From the NCBI RefSeq assembly GCF_013433315.1, contig NZ_WXVV01000001.1, positions 310,001 to 374,000 of the forward strand: DNA of 64,000 nucleotides, written 5' to 3'. The position numbers and the translations under genes were made by a program. The DNA is from Pseudomonas crudilactis. GTDB lineage: Bacteria; Pseudomonadota; Gammaproteobacteria; Pseudomonadales; Pseudomonadaceae. A model generated the notes under the pieces. The model did not search any database and was not told the DNA's origin. It saw only the letters and a program-made list of their open reading frames with translations. Position 1 is the first letter of the stretch. Each line of letters opens with the position of its first letter. Shown one piece after another: positions 51,297 through 60,806 of the stretch.

Positions 51297-52373
51297 TTAC
51301 TCGGTAGCGAGTACACCACGTCGCACCTGATCACGCTCGATCGACTCGAACAGCGCCTTGAAGTTGCCTTCGCCGAAACCATCATCGCCTTTGCGCTGGA
51401 TGAATTCGAAGAACACCGGGCCCATCAGGGTTTCCGAGAAGATCTGCAGTAGCAGACGCTTGTCGCCCTGCTCCGAAGCACCGTCGAGCAGGATGCCGCG
51501 CGATTGCAGCTGATCCACCGGCTCGCCGTGATTCGGCAGACGACCTTCGAGCATTTCGTAGTAGGTATCCGGCGGCGCAGTCATGAAGCGCATGCCGATT
51601 TTCTTCAACTGATCCCAGGTCTTGATCAGGTCGTCGGTGAGGAACGCGACGTGCTGGATGCCCTCGCCGTTGAACTGCATCAGGAATTCTTCGATCTGCC
51701 CGGCGCCTTTGGACGACTCTTCGTTCAGCGGGATGCGGATCATGCCGTCCGGTGCGGTCATCGCTTTCGAGGTCAGGCCGGTGTACTCGCCCTTGATATC
51801 GAAGTAACGGATTTCGCGGAAGTTGAACAGTTTCTCGTAGAAGTTCGCCCAGTAGGCCATGCGACCGCGGTAGACGTTGTGGGTCAGGTGGTCGATGATT
51901 TTCAGGCCGGCACCGACCGGGTTGCGATCAACGCCTTCGATAAACACGAAGTCGATGTCGTAGATCGAGCTGCCTTCGCCGAAACGGTCGATCAGGTACA
52001 GCGGCGCGCCGCCAATGCCTTTGATCGCCGGCAGGTTCAGCTCCATCGGGCCGGTTTCGATGTGGATCGGCTGGGCGCCGAGTTCCAGTGCGCGGTTGTA
52101 GGCCTTTTGCGAATCCTTGACCCGGAATGCCATGCCGCAAACGGACGGGCCGTGCTCGGCGGCGAAGTACGAAGCAACGCTGTTCGGTTCGTTGTTGAGG
52201 ATCAGGTTGATTGCGCCCTGACGATACAGGTGCACATTCTTGGAACGGTGGGTGGCGACTTTGGTGAAGCCCATGATCTCGAAGATCGGCTCCAGGGTGC
52301 CCGGCACCGGCGATGCGAGCTCGATGAATTCAAAGCCCATCAGACCCATTGGGTTTTCGTATAAATCTGTCAT
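51297..52373 (-). CDS. hpd: 4-Hydroxyphenylpyruvate dioxygenase
   Basis: A 358-residue non-heme Fe(II) enzyme that turns 4-hydroxyphenylpyruvate into homogentisate in tyrosine breakdown. The length is that of the classical P. fluorescens enzyme. Iron ligands are visible in [13 protein letters not shown] (His), [11 protein letters not shown] (His) and [11 protein letters not shown] (Glu). Homogentisate also feeds pyomelanin. ATG 52373 has no strong ribosome site; TGAGG lies 9-13 bases upstream. A small ORF with aromatic codons lies directly upstream in the same direction. It is followed by a strong terminator. Confidence 0.97.
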   Translation of the reverse strand: MTDLYENPMGLMGFEFIELASPVPGTLEPIFEIMGFTKVATHRSKNVHLYRQGAINLILNNEPNSVASYFAAEHGPSVCGMAFRVKDSQKAYNRALELGAQPIHIETGPMELNLPAIKGIGGAPLYLIDRFGEGSSIYDIDFVFIEGVDRNPVGAGLKIIDHLTHNVYRGRMAYWANFYEKLFNFREIRYFDIKGEYTGLTSKAMTAPDGMIRIPLNEESSKGAGQIEEFLMQFNGEGIQHVAFLTDDLIKTWDQLKKIGMRFMTAPPDTYYEMLEGRLPNHGEPVDQLQSRGILLDGASEQGDKRLLLQIFSETLMGPVFFEFIQRKGDDGFGEGNFKALFESIERDQVRRGVLATE

Positions 52374-52420
52374 GGTGACGCCTCATCATTTCTTATCAAT
52401 TAACCAGGGTTATTTGTCAG

Positions 52421-52513
52421 TCATGCGAGGGTGCTGGGTGGCGCACAGGAGATGCCACGCACACTGCGGGCGAGGAAGTCACCGTAGATCAGTTGAAACC
52501 CGAATATCTTCAT
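52421..52513 (-). CDS. Small ORF upstream of hpd, possible leader peptide
   Basis: A 30-codon frame on the hpd strand, 47 bases before the hpd start. It begins MKIFGFQLIYGDFLARSV and contains Phe at 4, 6 and 13 and Tyr at 10, a high aromatic share for its size. I have the impression that Pseudomonas carry a similar small protein at this site, but could not check. No strong ribosome site is seen and no terminator hairpin follows, so classical attenuation is not supported; control of hpd by translation of this ORF is possible. Confidence 0.45.
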   Translation of the reverse strand: MKIFGFQLIYGDFLARSVRGISCAPPSTLA

Positions 52514-52618
52514 TGTCGACCCAAGGCTCTTGCGGGCGAGGCTTCTGCTGCCAGAAGACGATTATTATTGTATGCGTAACCCGATTCTACACAGCGTAAA
52601 TAGGCTTGTCTGCCCTCC

Positions 52619-53566
52619 CTATAAAATCCGCTTTTTTGCGCCCGCTGCAAGGGGTTTGTTGCACAGGTAGATGCCGCCCAGGATCAGTGCACCGCCCAGG
52701 CACATGGCCGGCGTCAGTTGCTCGCCCAGCAGCAGCGCGCCAAGGATGACCGCCGTCAACGGGTTCAACGCGATAAACACGCCGCTGCGCGTCGCGCCGA
52801 TTTTACGAATGCCATCGTAGTAGCCGATGTAGGCCAGCGCCGAGCCGAGGACGCCGAGGTAGATCAGGCTCAGCCATTGCGGCAGGCCGAGATTATTCAG
52901 CGCACTCCAGCTCAGTTCGCCGCGTGCGGCCGCCAGAATCCACAGCATCAGCGTGCCGGTCAGGATCGAGTACGTCACGGTCTGCACCGGCCCCAGCGTC
53001 TGATTCAGTTCACGGGAAAACAACGAGTAAACGCCCCAGCCCAGCACACAGCCGAGAATCAACAGATCACCGATCCATGCATCAGGCGCTGCAGCCAGTA
53101 ACTGCGGATTGCGACTGACGATCACCAGACCGGCGCCGACAATACAGGTCGCGATGCCGCCGACTTTGATCCGGCCCAGGCGCTCTTTGAACAACCACCA
53201 CGAGGCCAGACCGATCACTGCCGGGTTCAACGCGACGATCAACGAGGCGCGCGAGGCGTTGATGTATTGCAGGCCGTAAAAGAAGCACAGGTTGTAGAAG
53301 AAAATCCCGAAGAACCCCAAGAGCATCAGTTGCAACCACTGCCGGGATGTCGGTCGCGCCAAGGGGATCCGCGCCAACCACAAAAAGCCGAGCAACGCTG
53401 CACTGGCCAGCAAAAAGCGCAGGCTGGCCGCGAAGGTCGGACTCAGGCTGCCAGCCAGGAACCGCCCGGCGACAAAGGTCCCGCCCCAGATCATGGTGAC
53501 TACCGCCAGTGTCAGATAAACCGGGATGTCGGACGAGGTTGTATGCAGTTGCTCGACGTTGCGCAT
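52619..53566 (-). CDS. EamA-family exporter
   Basis: A 315-residue drug/metabolite transporter with ten predicted helices in two EamA repeats: LTLAVVTMIWGGTFVAGRFL at the start, INASRASLIVALNPAVIGLA before the midpoint, and ATRSGVFIALNPLTAVILGALLLGE in the second half. It is divergent from a LysR regulator gene (78-base gap), which is likely to control it. ATG 53566 opens the usual N-terminal stretch; the open frame reaches 53605. The substrate (amino acid or other metabolite) is unknown. Confidence 0.9.
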   Translation of the reverse strand: MRNVEQLHTTSSDIPVYLTLAVVTMIWGGTFVAGRFLAGSLSPTFAASLRFLLASAALLGFLWLARIPLARPTSRQWLQLMLLGFFGIFFYNLCFFYGLQYINASRASLIVALNPAVIGLASWWLFKERLGRIKVGGIATCIVGAGLVIVSRNPQLLAAAPDAWIGDLLILGCVLGWGVYSLFSRELNQTLGPVQTVTYSILTGTLMLWILAAARGELSWSALNNLGLPQWLSLIYLGVLGSALAYIGYYDGIRKIGATRSGVFIALNPLTAVILGALLLGEQLTPAMCLGGALILGGIYLCNKPLAAGAKKRIL

Positions 53567-53644
53567 GAGGCTCCAGACCAAAGAACTAACGGAATGCCGT
53601 ATCATTCACCTCATTCTTTGTCATCGTAAAATGAGCAAACACTC

Positions 53645-54514
53645 ATGACCCTCACACAACTGGAAATCTTCTCGCTGGTCGCCGAACTGCGCGGTTTCAC
53701 CCTCGCCGCACATCGGCTGGGGATTTCGCAGTCGGCGGTGTCCCATGCGATGAAGGCGCTGGAGCAGGAACTGGGGGTCGAGCTGCTGCGTCGGCACCAG
53801 TCGTCAGTGGAACTCAGCGATATCGGCGAGCAACTGTTGCTGCGCGCCCGCGCCATGCTCGGTCTGGCCAACACCTTGCGCCAGGAAGCCGCCGATGCGC
53901 GCGGCATGAAAAGCGGCACCTTGCGCATCGGCTCGTTTGGGCCAACCTCGTCGATCAAGCTGCTGCCCACTATTTTGCGGCGTTATCGCGAGGCGCATCC
54001 GGGCATCGAGGTGCATATCGATGAAGGCCCGGACCGTCAAGTGACTCAATGGCTGGAAGAGCGGCGGATCGACATCGGTTTTGTGGTGCTGCCCCAAGAC
54101 CGCCTCGATACGTTTGCGCTGATCGAAGACCAGATGGTCGCCCTGCTCCCTGTAGGTCATCCGCTGGCAGCGCGATCGGCATTGACGCTCAAGGACTTGT
54201 GCGACGCCCCGTTCGTGCTCACCGAGGCGGGTTCTTCAGAACTGGTATCGCGGCTGTTCATGGCCGCGCGTTTGCAACCGAATATCCGCTATCGCTGCTC
54301 GCAACTGCTGAGCACCCTCGACACCGTCAGCCGTGGTGACGCCATCACGATTGTTGCCGAAGGCTCATTGCCGGAGGAAGCAACGCCTCGCTACGTGAAA
54401 AAGCCGTTGTTGCCCGCCGTGCAGCGCCAGGTCGGACTCGCCGTCCTCGATCAGCGCCAGGCCTCCCCGGCCACCCTGGCCTTTATCGAAGTGGCAACGC
54501 GGATGAATCCTTGA
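53645..54514 (+). CDS. LysR-family transcription regulator
   Basis: A 289-residue LTTR. The winged helix is LEIFSLVAELRGFTLAAHRLGISQSAVSHAMKALEQELGV; the periplasmic-binding-like effector domain starts at KSGTLRIGSFGPTSSIKLLP and has DIGFVVLP in the cleft. It faces the EamA gene, in the layout where an LTTR activates or represses an adjacent exporter in response to its substrate. ATG 53645 is close to the divergent promoter. Confidence 0.92.
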   Translation: MTLTQLEIFSLVAELRGFTLAAHRLGISQSAVSHAMKALEQELGVELLRRHQSSVELSDIGEQLLLRARAMLGLANTLRQEAADARGMKSGTLRIGSFGPTSSIKLLPTILRRYREAHPGIEVHIDEGPDRQVTQWLEERRIDIGFVVLPQDRLDTFALIEDQMVALLPVGHPLAARSALTLKDLCDAPFVLTEAGSSELVSRLFMAARLQPNIRYRCSQLLSTLDTVSRGDAITIVAEGSLPEEATPRYVKKPLLPAVQRQVGLAVLDQRQASPATLAFIEVATRMNP

Positions 54515-54632
54515 TGAGCGGCGCAAGCGCCTTCTGCCATCTATCCTCCCCTCCGGCTGATGTATTTTTCAGCGGCGCGCCGTTACCCGGCCTGCATTCA
54601 AGAGCCCCACTCCACCGCGACAGGATGCGCCC

Positions 54633-56168
54633 ATGCCGTTGACCGTCAGACACCGCCGCAAACGCAGCACCCGCATCGTTTTCACACTGCTCAGCGGTTT
54701 GCTTCCGGTGCTGCTGGGCAGTGCAATTCTTTATATGCAAGCCGAACGCACGCTGGCGCAAGGCTCACAACAGACTGCCGAAGAGGCGTTGCGCCAATTC
54801 GAGTTGATGCTCGACAACACCGCACAGGCCGCCCATGAATTGCTGCCACTGGCCGGCCAGACCTGCGAGAACGTCAAACTCGCCCTGCGCGAGCAAGTGA
54901 CCCGCCGCCCGTTCGTGCGCTCGACCAATCTGGTGTGGGACGACAACCTCTATTGCAGCTCGTTGTTTGGCGACTTCAAGGAAGCCGTCAACGCGGGAGA
55001 CTACAACCAGGGCAAGTTGTGGCTGATGAATGGCAACCCGGTCACACCCAACACCGCTCTGCTGGTCTATCGGCTCAGCGAAGGTCGCGGCGGCGCACTG
55101 ACGACACTCGACGGTTACCATCTGAGCAACATGTTGCGTCTGATCGGCCGGCACATGTTGCTGGTGCTACAAGTGGGTGACAACTGGCTGTCAGCCGACG
55201 GCAAAGTACACACTGGCGCCCTTCCCGCGTTGCCGATAGCACAACACACACTGGATTCTTCGCGTTACGCGTTCAGTGTCTCCGCCGGTTTTCCCGAGGG
55301 CGAAACCTGGCGTTACATGGCCGATGAGTATCCGCCGCTGTTCAGTCTGTTGATCTTTTTTGGCGTGGTCTCGGGGGCCATCGGCCATGTCTTGCAAAAG
55401 CGCTCTACGTCGCCGAGCCACGAGATGCTCCGGGCACTCGAAGCCGGCGAGTTCATTCCTTACTTCCAGCCCGTGGTGCACGGTGACAGCAAGAAATGGT
55501 CGGGGGCTGAAGTGTTGATGCGCTGGACTCATCCCAAAGAAGGCTTGGTGCGCCCGGATCTGTTTATTCCGTTCGCCGAGCATTCGGGGTTGATCGTGCC
55601 GATGACTCGCGCACTGATGCAACAGACCGCCGCGCTGCTGGGGCCGCTGTCAGCGACGTTCACCGCGCCATTTCATATCGGCATCAATATCACCGCCAGC
55701 CATTGCAAAGATCTTGAACTGGTAGAGGACTGCCGAACGTTTCTCGCCGCGTTCACCCCGGACAGTATCAGCCTGGTGCTCGAGTTGACCGAGCGCGAAT
55801 TGATCGAACCGACCGATATCACCCGGCAACTGTTCGAGCAACTGCACGCGCTGGGCGTGAAGATTGCTATTGACGACTTCGGCACCGGCCACTCGAGCCT
55901 CGGCTACTTGCGCAAATTCAATGTGGACTTCCTCAAGATCGATCAGAGTTTCGTCGCCATGATCGGCATCGATGCGCTGTCCCGACACATTCTCGACACC
56001 ATTATCGAACTGTCGGCCAAGCTTGATTTGGGTATTGTTGCCGAAGGTGTCGAAACTCAGGCGCAGGCCGATTATCTGACCGCACATCACGTCAACTTTC
56101 TGCAAGGCTACCTGTTCGGCAAACCGATGCCGGCCGCGGACTTCATCAGCGCATTAACTCAACATTAA
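54633..56168 (+). CDS. c-di-GMP phosphodiesterase, CSS-motif plus EAL
   Basis: A 511-residue inner-membrane protein. Helix 1 (about 15-33) and helix 2 (about 235-255) enclose a periplasmic CSS-motif domain (CSSLFGDF with the redox-type Cys; a second Cys in AGQTCENVKL). The EAL domain follows, with all catalytic motifs present: EVLMRWTHP, INITAS, ELTERE, IAIDDFGTGHSSL, FLKIDQSF, VAEGVET and QGYLFGKP. There is no GGDEF. In CSS-EAL proteins of the PdeC type, periplasmic thiol oxidation and proteolysis set the activity, so this one probably lowers c-di-GMP in response to periplasmic redox state. AGGA precedes ATG 54633. Confidence 0.94.
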   Translation: MPLTVRHRRKRSTRIVFTLLSGLLPVLLGSAILYMQAERTLAQGSQQTAEEALRQFELMLDNTAQAAHELLPLAGQTCENVKLALREQVTRRPFVRSTNLVWDDNLYCSSLFGDFKEAVNAGDYNQGKLWLMNGNPVTPNTALLVYRLSEGRGGALTTLDGYHLSNMLRLIGRHMLLVLQVGDNWLSADGKVHTGALPALPIAQHTLDSSRYAFSVSAGFPEGETWRYMADEYPPLFSLLIFFGVVSGAIGHVLQKRSTSPSHEMLRALEAGEFIPYFQPVVHGDSKKWSGAEVLMRWTHPKEGLVRPDLFIPFAEHSGLIVPMTRALMQQTAALLGPLSATFTAPFHIGINITASHCKDLELVEDCRTFLAAFTPDSISLVLELTERELIEPTDITRQLFEQLHALGVKIAIDDFGTGHSSLGYLRKFNVDFLKIDQSFVAMIGIDALSRHILDTIIELSAKLDLGIVAEGVETQAQADYLTAHHVNFLQGYLFGKPMPAADFISALTQH

Positions 56169-56402
56169 CTAAGCAGGGTTAAGACGAGCGTACCGACCAG
56201 GCGCACCAAATTGATACAAAAGACCGCTGTTGTTACATGAAGACAACATCAGGATTTACTCTTGGCGCATTAACTACTACAATTTTTTCAACCTGAGCAA
56301 GATTGGCAGGTGAGCCATTTATCACCGAGTCGCTTCAAGGCTCTTGGCTTATAGCTTTGTTTGCGGTTGGTATCAGCCAAACACACTATTGGAGTAAAGA
56401 TA

Positions 56403-56768
56403 TTGTCCAGACTCGCTGAATTTCGTGCAGCTGAAAAGGCCCTTCAGGAACAGCTCAAGCAGCTGGAATCGCTGAAGAACGATGCCGGGCTCAAGAAAGA
56501 AATCGAATTCGAAGAAAAGCTCCAGGGGCTGATGAAACACTACGGCAAAGGCCTGAAAGATATCATCGCCATTCTCGATCCGAACCCGGCAAAATCGGGG
56601 CTGCAGGCAACTGCTGCACCTAAAACCCGCCGCGCTCGCGTGGTCAAGGTTTATCAGAACCCGCACACCGGTGAACTGATCGAAACCAAAGGCGGCAACC
56701 ACCGTGGCCTGAAAGCCTGGAAGGAACAATACGGTGCAGGCACTGTTGATTCCTGGTTGCGCGGTTAA
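56403..56768 (+). CDS. MvaT/MvaU-family H-NS-like silencer
   Basis: A 121-residue nucleoid protein. Residues 1-60 form the oligomerising coiled coil (SRLAEFRAAEKALQEQLKQL; EIEFEEKLQGLMKHYGKGL), and the C-terminal DNA-binding part has VYQNPHTGELIETKGGNH and WKEQYG. The start resembles MvaU/MvaV more than MvaT by memory. These proteins bind AT-rich DNA and silence acquired genes; the AT-rich effector/immunity region in this window would be a natural target. The start is TTG 56403 with GGAG upstream; the longer frame from 56361 precedes it. Confidence 0.94.
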   Translation: MSRLAEFRAAEKALQEQLKQLESLKNDAGLKKEIEFEEKLQGLMKHYGKGLKDIIAILDPNPAKSGLQATAAPKTRRARVVKVYQNPHTGELIETKGGNHRGLKAWKEQYGAGTVDSWLRG

Positions 56769-56784
56769 TCCCACGCCAACAACG

Positions 56785-56812
56785 AAGCCCTGCTGATGCA
56801 GGGCTTTTTTAT
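56785..56812 (+). terminator. Intrinsic terminator after the MvaT-type gene
   Basis: AAGCCCTGC-TGAT-GCAGGGCTT and a T-run, 17 bases after the stop codon. Confidence 0.9.
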
Positions 56813-56985
56813 TGACAATATCTAACAAATGAAATGAATTTCATCTAACAATTTCGACTTTTCTGTAACGTGGCTGAGTCAGACAGCTAAACATTTTGCT
56901 GCGCAATGTTGCGATCGTAGCCCTGCGTTAAACTTTGTGCTTAATCCCTTCGGGTATCTAATCAAGCCATGAAGAGTACAGCGAC

Positions 56986-57504
56986 TTAAAGTTTCAAGCT
57001 GTTTCTCACCGCCACTATCTCGTCTGCGCTTGCCTTATAAACCTCGGCCTGGCCGGCGTAGGAAAGAACATAAGCCCTGTTCGCCTCGACCGCCGCCACC
57101 AAGGTTTGCGACAACACATGCCGACCGTTTTCAGTGATCGTGCAAGTGGTTTCCAGCGCCGCTAAAGTGCCCAGCGTGGCCGGATGCACTTTGTTGCAGA
57201 CACTCTGGTAGCCGGTCTGGAAGAAATCCTTTTGTATCGACTTGCGCATTTCCAGCAGCACACCCTGCAAATTGACCTGATGGTCTTTCTCAACCTGAGT
57301 CATGGTCAATTCCATCACCATCACCTGATTGCCATTGGCGTCGTTCTTCACCGCACGCTGACGGGAAACTTGTGCACTTGTCTCAGGCAGTGCCTCCACT
57401 TCCCAGCCGGCCGGCCAGGTGATGCTCGGTTCGTCTGCCGATGCGCAGACAGCCACAAGCGACAACACAGAAAAAACAAACAGGGATTTGAACAGTCGGA
57501 TCAT
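56986..57504 (-). CDS. Exported protein, DUF4946-like
   Basis: A 172-residue precursor with a signal peptide (RLFKSLFVFSVLSLVAVCASA). The mature part starts EPSITWPAGWEVEALPETS and has two Cys (SVCNKVHP and ETTCTITENG) that could form a disulfide, with strands such as QVMVMELTMTQVE. The layout fits the small periplasmic DUF4946 proteins of Pseudomonas; the role is unknown. ATG 57504 opens the signal peptide. It is divergent from the glyoxalase gene. Confidence 0.75.
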   Translation of the reverse strand: MIRLFKSLFVFSVLSLVAVCASADEPSITWPAGWEVEALPETSAQVSRQRAVKNDANGNQVMVMELTMTQVEKDHQVNLQGVLLEMRKSIQKDFFQTGYQSVCNKVHPATLGTLAALETTCTITENGRHVLSQTLVAAVEANRAYVLSYAGQAEVYKASADEIVAVRNSLKL

Positions 57505-57643
57505 TGCCGGGCGCACTCGCAGATTGAGCGGTAAAGTCTGAGGCTCGCCTGCACGCAGGGCAAGCCTGCCCTTTCATTTGGCGATGCCGACAGGCATGCG
57601 TATCATTGCGTCCATTCACTCGCCCATAGTTATTGGAGGGCCC

Positions 57644-58165
57644 ATGAGCCTGCACGAACTCAACACTTTCCCCGGCGTTACCGCTACGCCAGACAGCGCA
57701 ACCCGAAACTTCGTTTTCAACCACACCATGTTGCGTGTCAAAGACATCAGCAAATCCTTGGACTTCTACACCCGCGTACTGGGTTTCTCGCTGGTCGAGA
57801 AGCGTGACTTCCCGGAAGCCGAGTTCAGCCTGTATTTCCTCGCGCTGGTCGACAAGGCACAGATCCCGGCCGACGCAGCCGCTCGCACCGAGTGGATGAA
57901 GTCGATTCCGGGCATCCTCGAACTGACCCATAACCATGGCACCGAGAACGACGCGGATTTCGCTTATCACAACGGCAATACCGATCCGCGTGGCTTTGGC
58001 CATATCTGCATTTCGGTGCCGGATATTGTCGCGGCGTGCGCACGCTTTGAAGAGCTGGGCTGCGACTTCCAGAAGCGCCTGACCGATGGCCGCATGAAAA
58101 GCCTGGCGTTCATCAAGGATCCGGATGGTTACTGGGTCGAGATCATTCAGCCTGCGCCACTGTAA
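57644..58165 (+). CDS. gloA: Lactoylglutathione lyase (glyoxalase I)
   Basis: A 173-residue metalloenzyme that converts the methylglyoxal-glutathione adduct to S-lactoylglutathione. Metal ligands and folds are visible: [18 protein letters not shown] (His), [11 protein letters not shown] (Glu), [11 protein letters not shown] (His) and GYWVEIIQP (Glu). The length (about 170) with a middle insertion fits the longer, Zn-type GloA rather than the 130-residue Ni-type. GGAGGG lies 4 bases before ATG 57644; upstream in-frame ATGs lack a site. Confidence 0.95.
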   Translation: MSLHELNTFPGVTATPDSATRNFVFNHTMLRVKDISKSLDFYTRVLGFSLVEKRDFPEAEFSLYFLALVDKAQIPADAAARTEWMKSIPGILELTHNHGTENDADFAYHNGNTDPRGFGHICISVPDIVAACARFEELGCDFQKRLTDGRMKSLAFIKDPDGYWVEIIQPAPL

Positions 58166-58183
58166 AAGCTGAAAAGCCCTCAC

Positions 58184-58354
58184 CCTAGCCTTCTCCCATA
58201 GGGAGAGGGGACTGATCGGGGGATATTGCAGAAGCTCACCGACTTGAAAGATTAGCGCTGAATCCATAATCGACTGGCGCTTTCAGGTCGATGGAAAACG
58301 CCAGACACCTCGGTCGGCTCCCTCTCCTGGAGGGAAAGGGCTGGGGTGAAGGGC
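58184..58354. repeat. MITE-like repeat with CCCTCTCCC ends, copy 2
   Basis: About 170 bases with inverted ends (GCCCTCACCCTAGCC ... GGCTGGGGTGAAGGGC) and the inner CACCTCGGTCGG segment shared with the element at 48748. It lies after gloA. Confidence 0.65.
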
Positions 58355-58371
58355 CGCTTTTAACGCGCAAT

Positions 58372-58401
58372 AAAAAACCCGTGATCGCTCACGGGTTTTT
58401 T
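58372..58401. terminator. Bidirectional terminator between gloA and ahpF
   Basis: AAAAAACCCGTGA-TCGC-TCACGGGTTTTTT, a perfect stem with A- and T-runs, 18 bases after the ahpF stop on the minus strand. Confidence 0.92.
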
Positions 58402-58418
58402 CATTTCTGGCCTGACAG

Positions 58419-59981
58419 TTACGCCGGGGCCGAGGTGCGGATCAGGTGATCAAAAGCACTCAGCGAAGCCTTGGCGCCCTCACCCACCGCGATCACGATC
58501 TGCTTGTACGGCACGGTCGTCACGTCGCCTGCAGCGAAGATGCCCGGGATCGACGTTTCACCACGGTTATCGACAATGATTTCGCCACGCGGCGACAACT
58601 CGATGGTGCCCTTCAGCCAGTCGGTGTTCGGCAGCAAACCGATCTGCACGAAGATCCCTTCCAGTTCGACAGTGCGCAGTTCATCAGTGTTGCGGTCCTT
58701 GTAACGCAGGCCGTTGACCTTCTCGCCATTGCCGGTGACTTCAGTGGTTTGCGCACTGGTGATCACGGTGACGTTCGGCAGGCTGTGCAGCTTGCGTTGC
58801 AATACGGCGTCGGCACGCAGTTGTACGTCGAACTCCAGCAGCGTCACGTGCGACACGATACCCGCCAGATCGATGGCCGCTTCCACGCCGGAGTTACCGC
58901 CGCCAATCACCGCAACACGCTTGCCTTTGAACAACGGACCGTCGCAGTGCGGGCAGTACGCCACGCCTTTGTTGCGGTATTGCTGCTCACCCGGCACGTT
59001 CATCTCACGCCAGCGCGCACCGGTCGCCAGAATCACGCTTTTGGCTTTCAGGGTCGCGCCGCTGGCGAAACGGACTTCGTGCAGCTCGCCGTTTTTGCCC
59101 GGGATCAGCTTGTCGGCGCGCTGCAGGTTCATGATATCGACGTCGTATTGCTTGACGTGTTCTTCCAGCGCCGTGGCCAGTTTCGGCCCTTCGGTTTCCT
59201 GTACGGAAATGAAGTTCTCGATGGCCATGGTGTCGAGCACCTGACCGCCGAAACGTTCAGCCGCGACACCGGTGCGGATGCCTTTACGTGCAGCGTAAAT
59301 TGCGGCCGAAGCACCGGCCGGGCCACCACCCACAACCAACACGTCGAATGCTTCTTTTGCGCTGATCTTCTCGGCCTGACGCTCGATCGCGCCGGTGTCA
59401 AGTTTGGCGAGAATCTCTTCCAGACCCATGCGGCCCTGACCGAAGTTTTCACCGTTGAGGTAGATGCTCGGCACGGCCATGATCTTGCGATCGTTGACTT
59501 CGTCCTGGAACAGCGCGCCGTCAATAGCGACGTGGTGGATATTCGGGTTGAGCACAGCCATCAGGTTCAGCGCCTGGACTACGTCCGGGCAGTTCTGGCA
59601 GGACAGCGAGAAGTACGTCTCGAAGCTGAACTGGCCTTTGAGCGAGCGGATCTGCTCGATCACTTCAACGCTGGCTTTCGATGGGTGGCCGCCGACTTGC
59701 AGCAAGGCCAATACCAGCGAAGTAAATTCGTGGCCCATCGGGATGCCGGCGAAACGCAGACTGATGTCAGCGCCCGGGCGGTTGATCGAGAACGATGGCT
59801 TGCGTGCATCGTCACCGCTGTCGATCAAGGTAATTTGGCTCGAAAGACTGGCAACATCTTTCAGCAGTTCCAGCATTTCACGGGATTTCGCACCGTCGTC
59901 GAGGGAGGCAACGATCTCGATCGGCTGGGTGACCCGTTCCAGGTACGATTTCAACTGGGCTTTAAGATTGGCGTCCAACAT
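58419..59981 (-). CDS. ahpF: Alkyl hydroperoxide reductase subunit F
   Basis: A 520-residue flavoprotein that passes electrons from NADH to AhpC. The N-terminal domain holds [11 protein letters not shown] (CxxC near residue 130); the thioredoxin-reductase-like part has the FAD motif [19 protein letters not shown], the redox centre [11 protein letters not shown] (CxxC near 346) and the NAD motif [23 protein letters not shown] precedes ATG 59981. It lies 124 bases downstream of ahpC on the same strand, behind a terminator, so it may be expressed less than ahpC. Confidence 0.97.
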   Translation of the reverse strand: MLDANLKAQLKSYLERVTQPIEIVASLDDGAKSREMLELLKDVASLSSQITLIDSGDDARKPSFSINRPGADISLRFAGIPMGHEFTSLVLALLQVGGHPSKASVEVIEQIRSLKGQFSFETYFSLSCQNCPDVVQALNLMAVLNPNIHHVAIDGALFQDEVNDRKIMAVPSIYLNGENFGQGRMGLEEILAKLDTGAIERQAEKISAKEAFDVLVVGGGPAGASAAIYAARKGIRTGVAAERFGGQVLDTMAIENFISVQETEGPKLATALEEHVKQYDVDIMNLQRADKLIPGKNGELHEVRFASGATLKAKSVILATGARWREMNVPGEQQYRNKGVAYCPHCDGPLFKGKRVAVIGGGNSGVEAAIDLAGIVSHVTLLEFDVQLRADAVLQRKLHSLPNVTVITSAQTTEVTGNGEKVNGLRYKDRNTDELRTVELEGIFVQIGLLPNTDWLKGTIELSPRGEIIVDNRGETSIPGIFAAGDVTTVPYKQIVIAVGEGAKASLSAFDHLIRTSAPA

Positions 59982-60006
59982 ACGGGCGATTTCCTTTATT
60001 TGAGGC

Positions 60007-60046
60007 GAAAAAAAGCCCGAGCGAAACTCGCCCGGGCATTTTTATT
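60007..60046 (-). terminator. Terminator between ahpC and ahpF
   Basis: On the minus strand GCCCGGGCGA-GTT-TCGCTCGGGC is followed by a run of T. It would end most ahpC transcripts before ahpF. Confidence 0.85.
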
Positions 60047-60105
60047 GGGCGGTGCAGCGTACTTAAGAAGGTGCGGCGTACCGCCCTGAGTTGCGTGTCA
60101 CAGAC

Positions 60106-60669
60106 TTAGATCTTGCCGACCAGATCCAGGGACGGTGCCAGAGTGGCCTCGCCTTCTTTCCACTTGGCTGGGCAAACTTCGCCTGGGTGAGCAGCAACGT
60201 ACTGAGCAGCCTTGATCTTGCGCAGCAGCTCGGAAGCGTCACGGCCAACGCCGCCATCGTTCAGTTCAACGATTTTGATCTGGCCTTCAGGGTTGATCAC
60301 GAAGGTGCCACGGTCAGCCAGGCCAACTTCTTCGATCAGCACGTCGAAGTTGCGGGAGATGGCGTGGGTCGGGTCGCCGATCATGGTGTATTCGATTTTG
60401 CCGATGGCTGGCGAAGTGTTGTGCCAGGCAGCGTGGGCAAAGTGGGTGTCGGTGGAAACGCTGTAGATCTCTACGCCGAGTTTCTGGAAGGCAGCGTAAT
60501 TGTCAGCCAGGTCTTCCAGTTCGGTTGGGCAAACGAAGGTGAAGTCGGCTGGGTAGAAGAACACGACCGACCACTTGCCTTTCAGGTCAGCGTCCGAGAC
60601 TTGAACGAAGTCGCCGTTTTTGAACGCGGTAGCTTTGAACGGTTTTACTTGGCTGTTGATGATAGGCAT
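60106..60669 (-). CDS. ahpC: Alkyl hydroperoxide reductase subunit C (peroxiredoxin)
   Basis: A 187-residue typical 2-Cys peroxiredoxin that reduces H2O2 and organic peroxides. The peroxidatic Cys is in [19 protein letters not shown] (near residue 47) and the resolving Cys in [13 protein letters not shown] (near 166). GGAGAG lies 6-7 bases before ATG 60669. The upstream region on this strand has CTAT/ATAG blocks that recall OxyR half-sites, but their spacing does not fit the consensus, so OxyR control is not claimed from sequence. Confidence 0.97.
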   Translation of the reverse strand: MPIINSQVKPFKATAFKNGDFVQVSDADLKGKWSVVFFYPADFTFVCPTELEDLADNYAAFQKLGVEIYSVSTDTHFAHAAWHNTSPAIGKIEYTMIGDPTHAISRNFDVLIEEVGLADRGTFVINPEGQIKIVELNDGGVGRDASELLRKIKAAQYVAAHPGEVCPAKWKEGEATLAPSLDLVGKI

Positions 60670-60806
60670 TGATGACTCTCCGTCAGTGGTTGTGAATTCG
60701 ATGGGTGAATCCTACCCACTCACTCGACGGATGGCTCATTGGCAAACCTGATGCTGCTGATTTGTTTTCGCTATTAGCCGACTGTATTAATAGAAGAAAA
60801 CCATAT

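Noticed and set aside
58446..60089. 547-codon plus-strand frame opposite ahpF
   Set aside because: Antisense shadow of ahpF with no motif and no ribosome site.
60670..60790. OxyR binding site before ahpC
   Set aside because: CTAT and ATAG blocks are present but their spacing does not match the four-block consensus.
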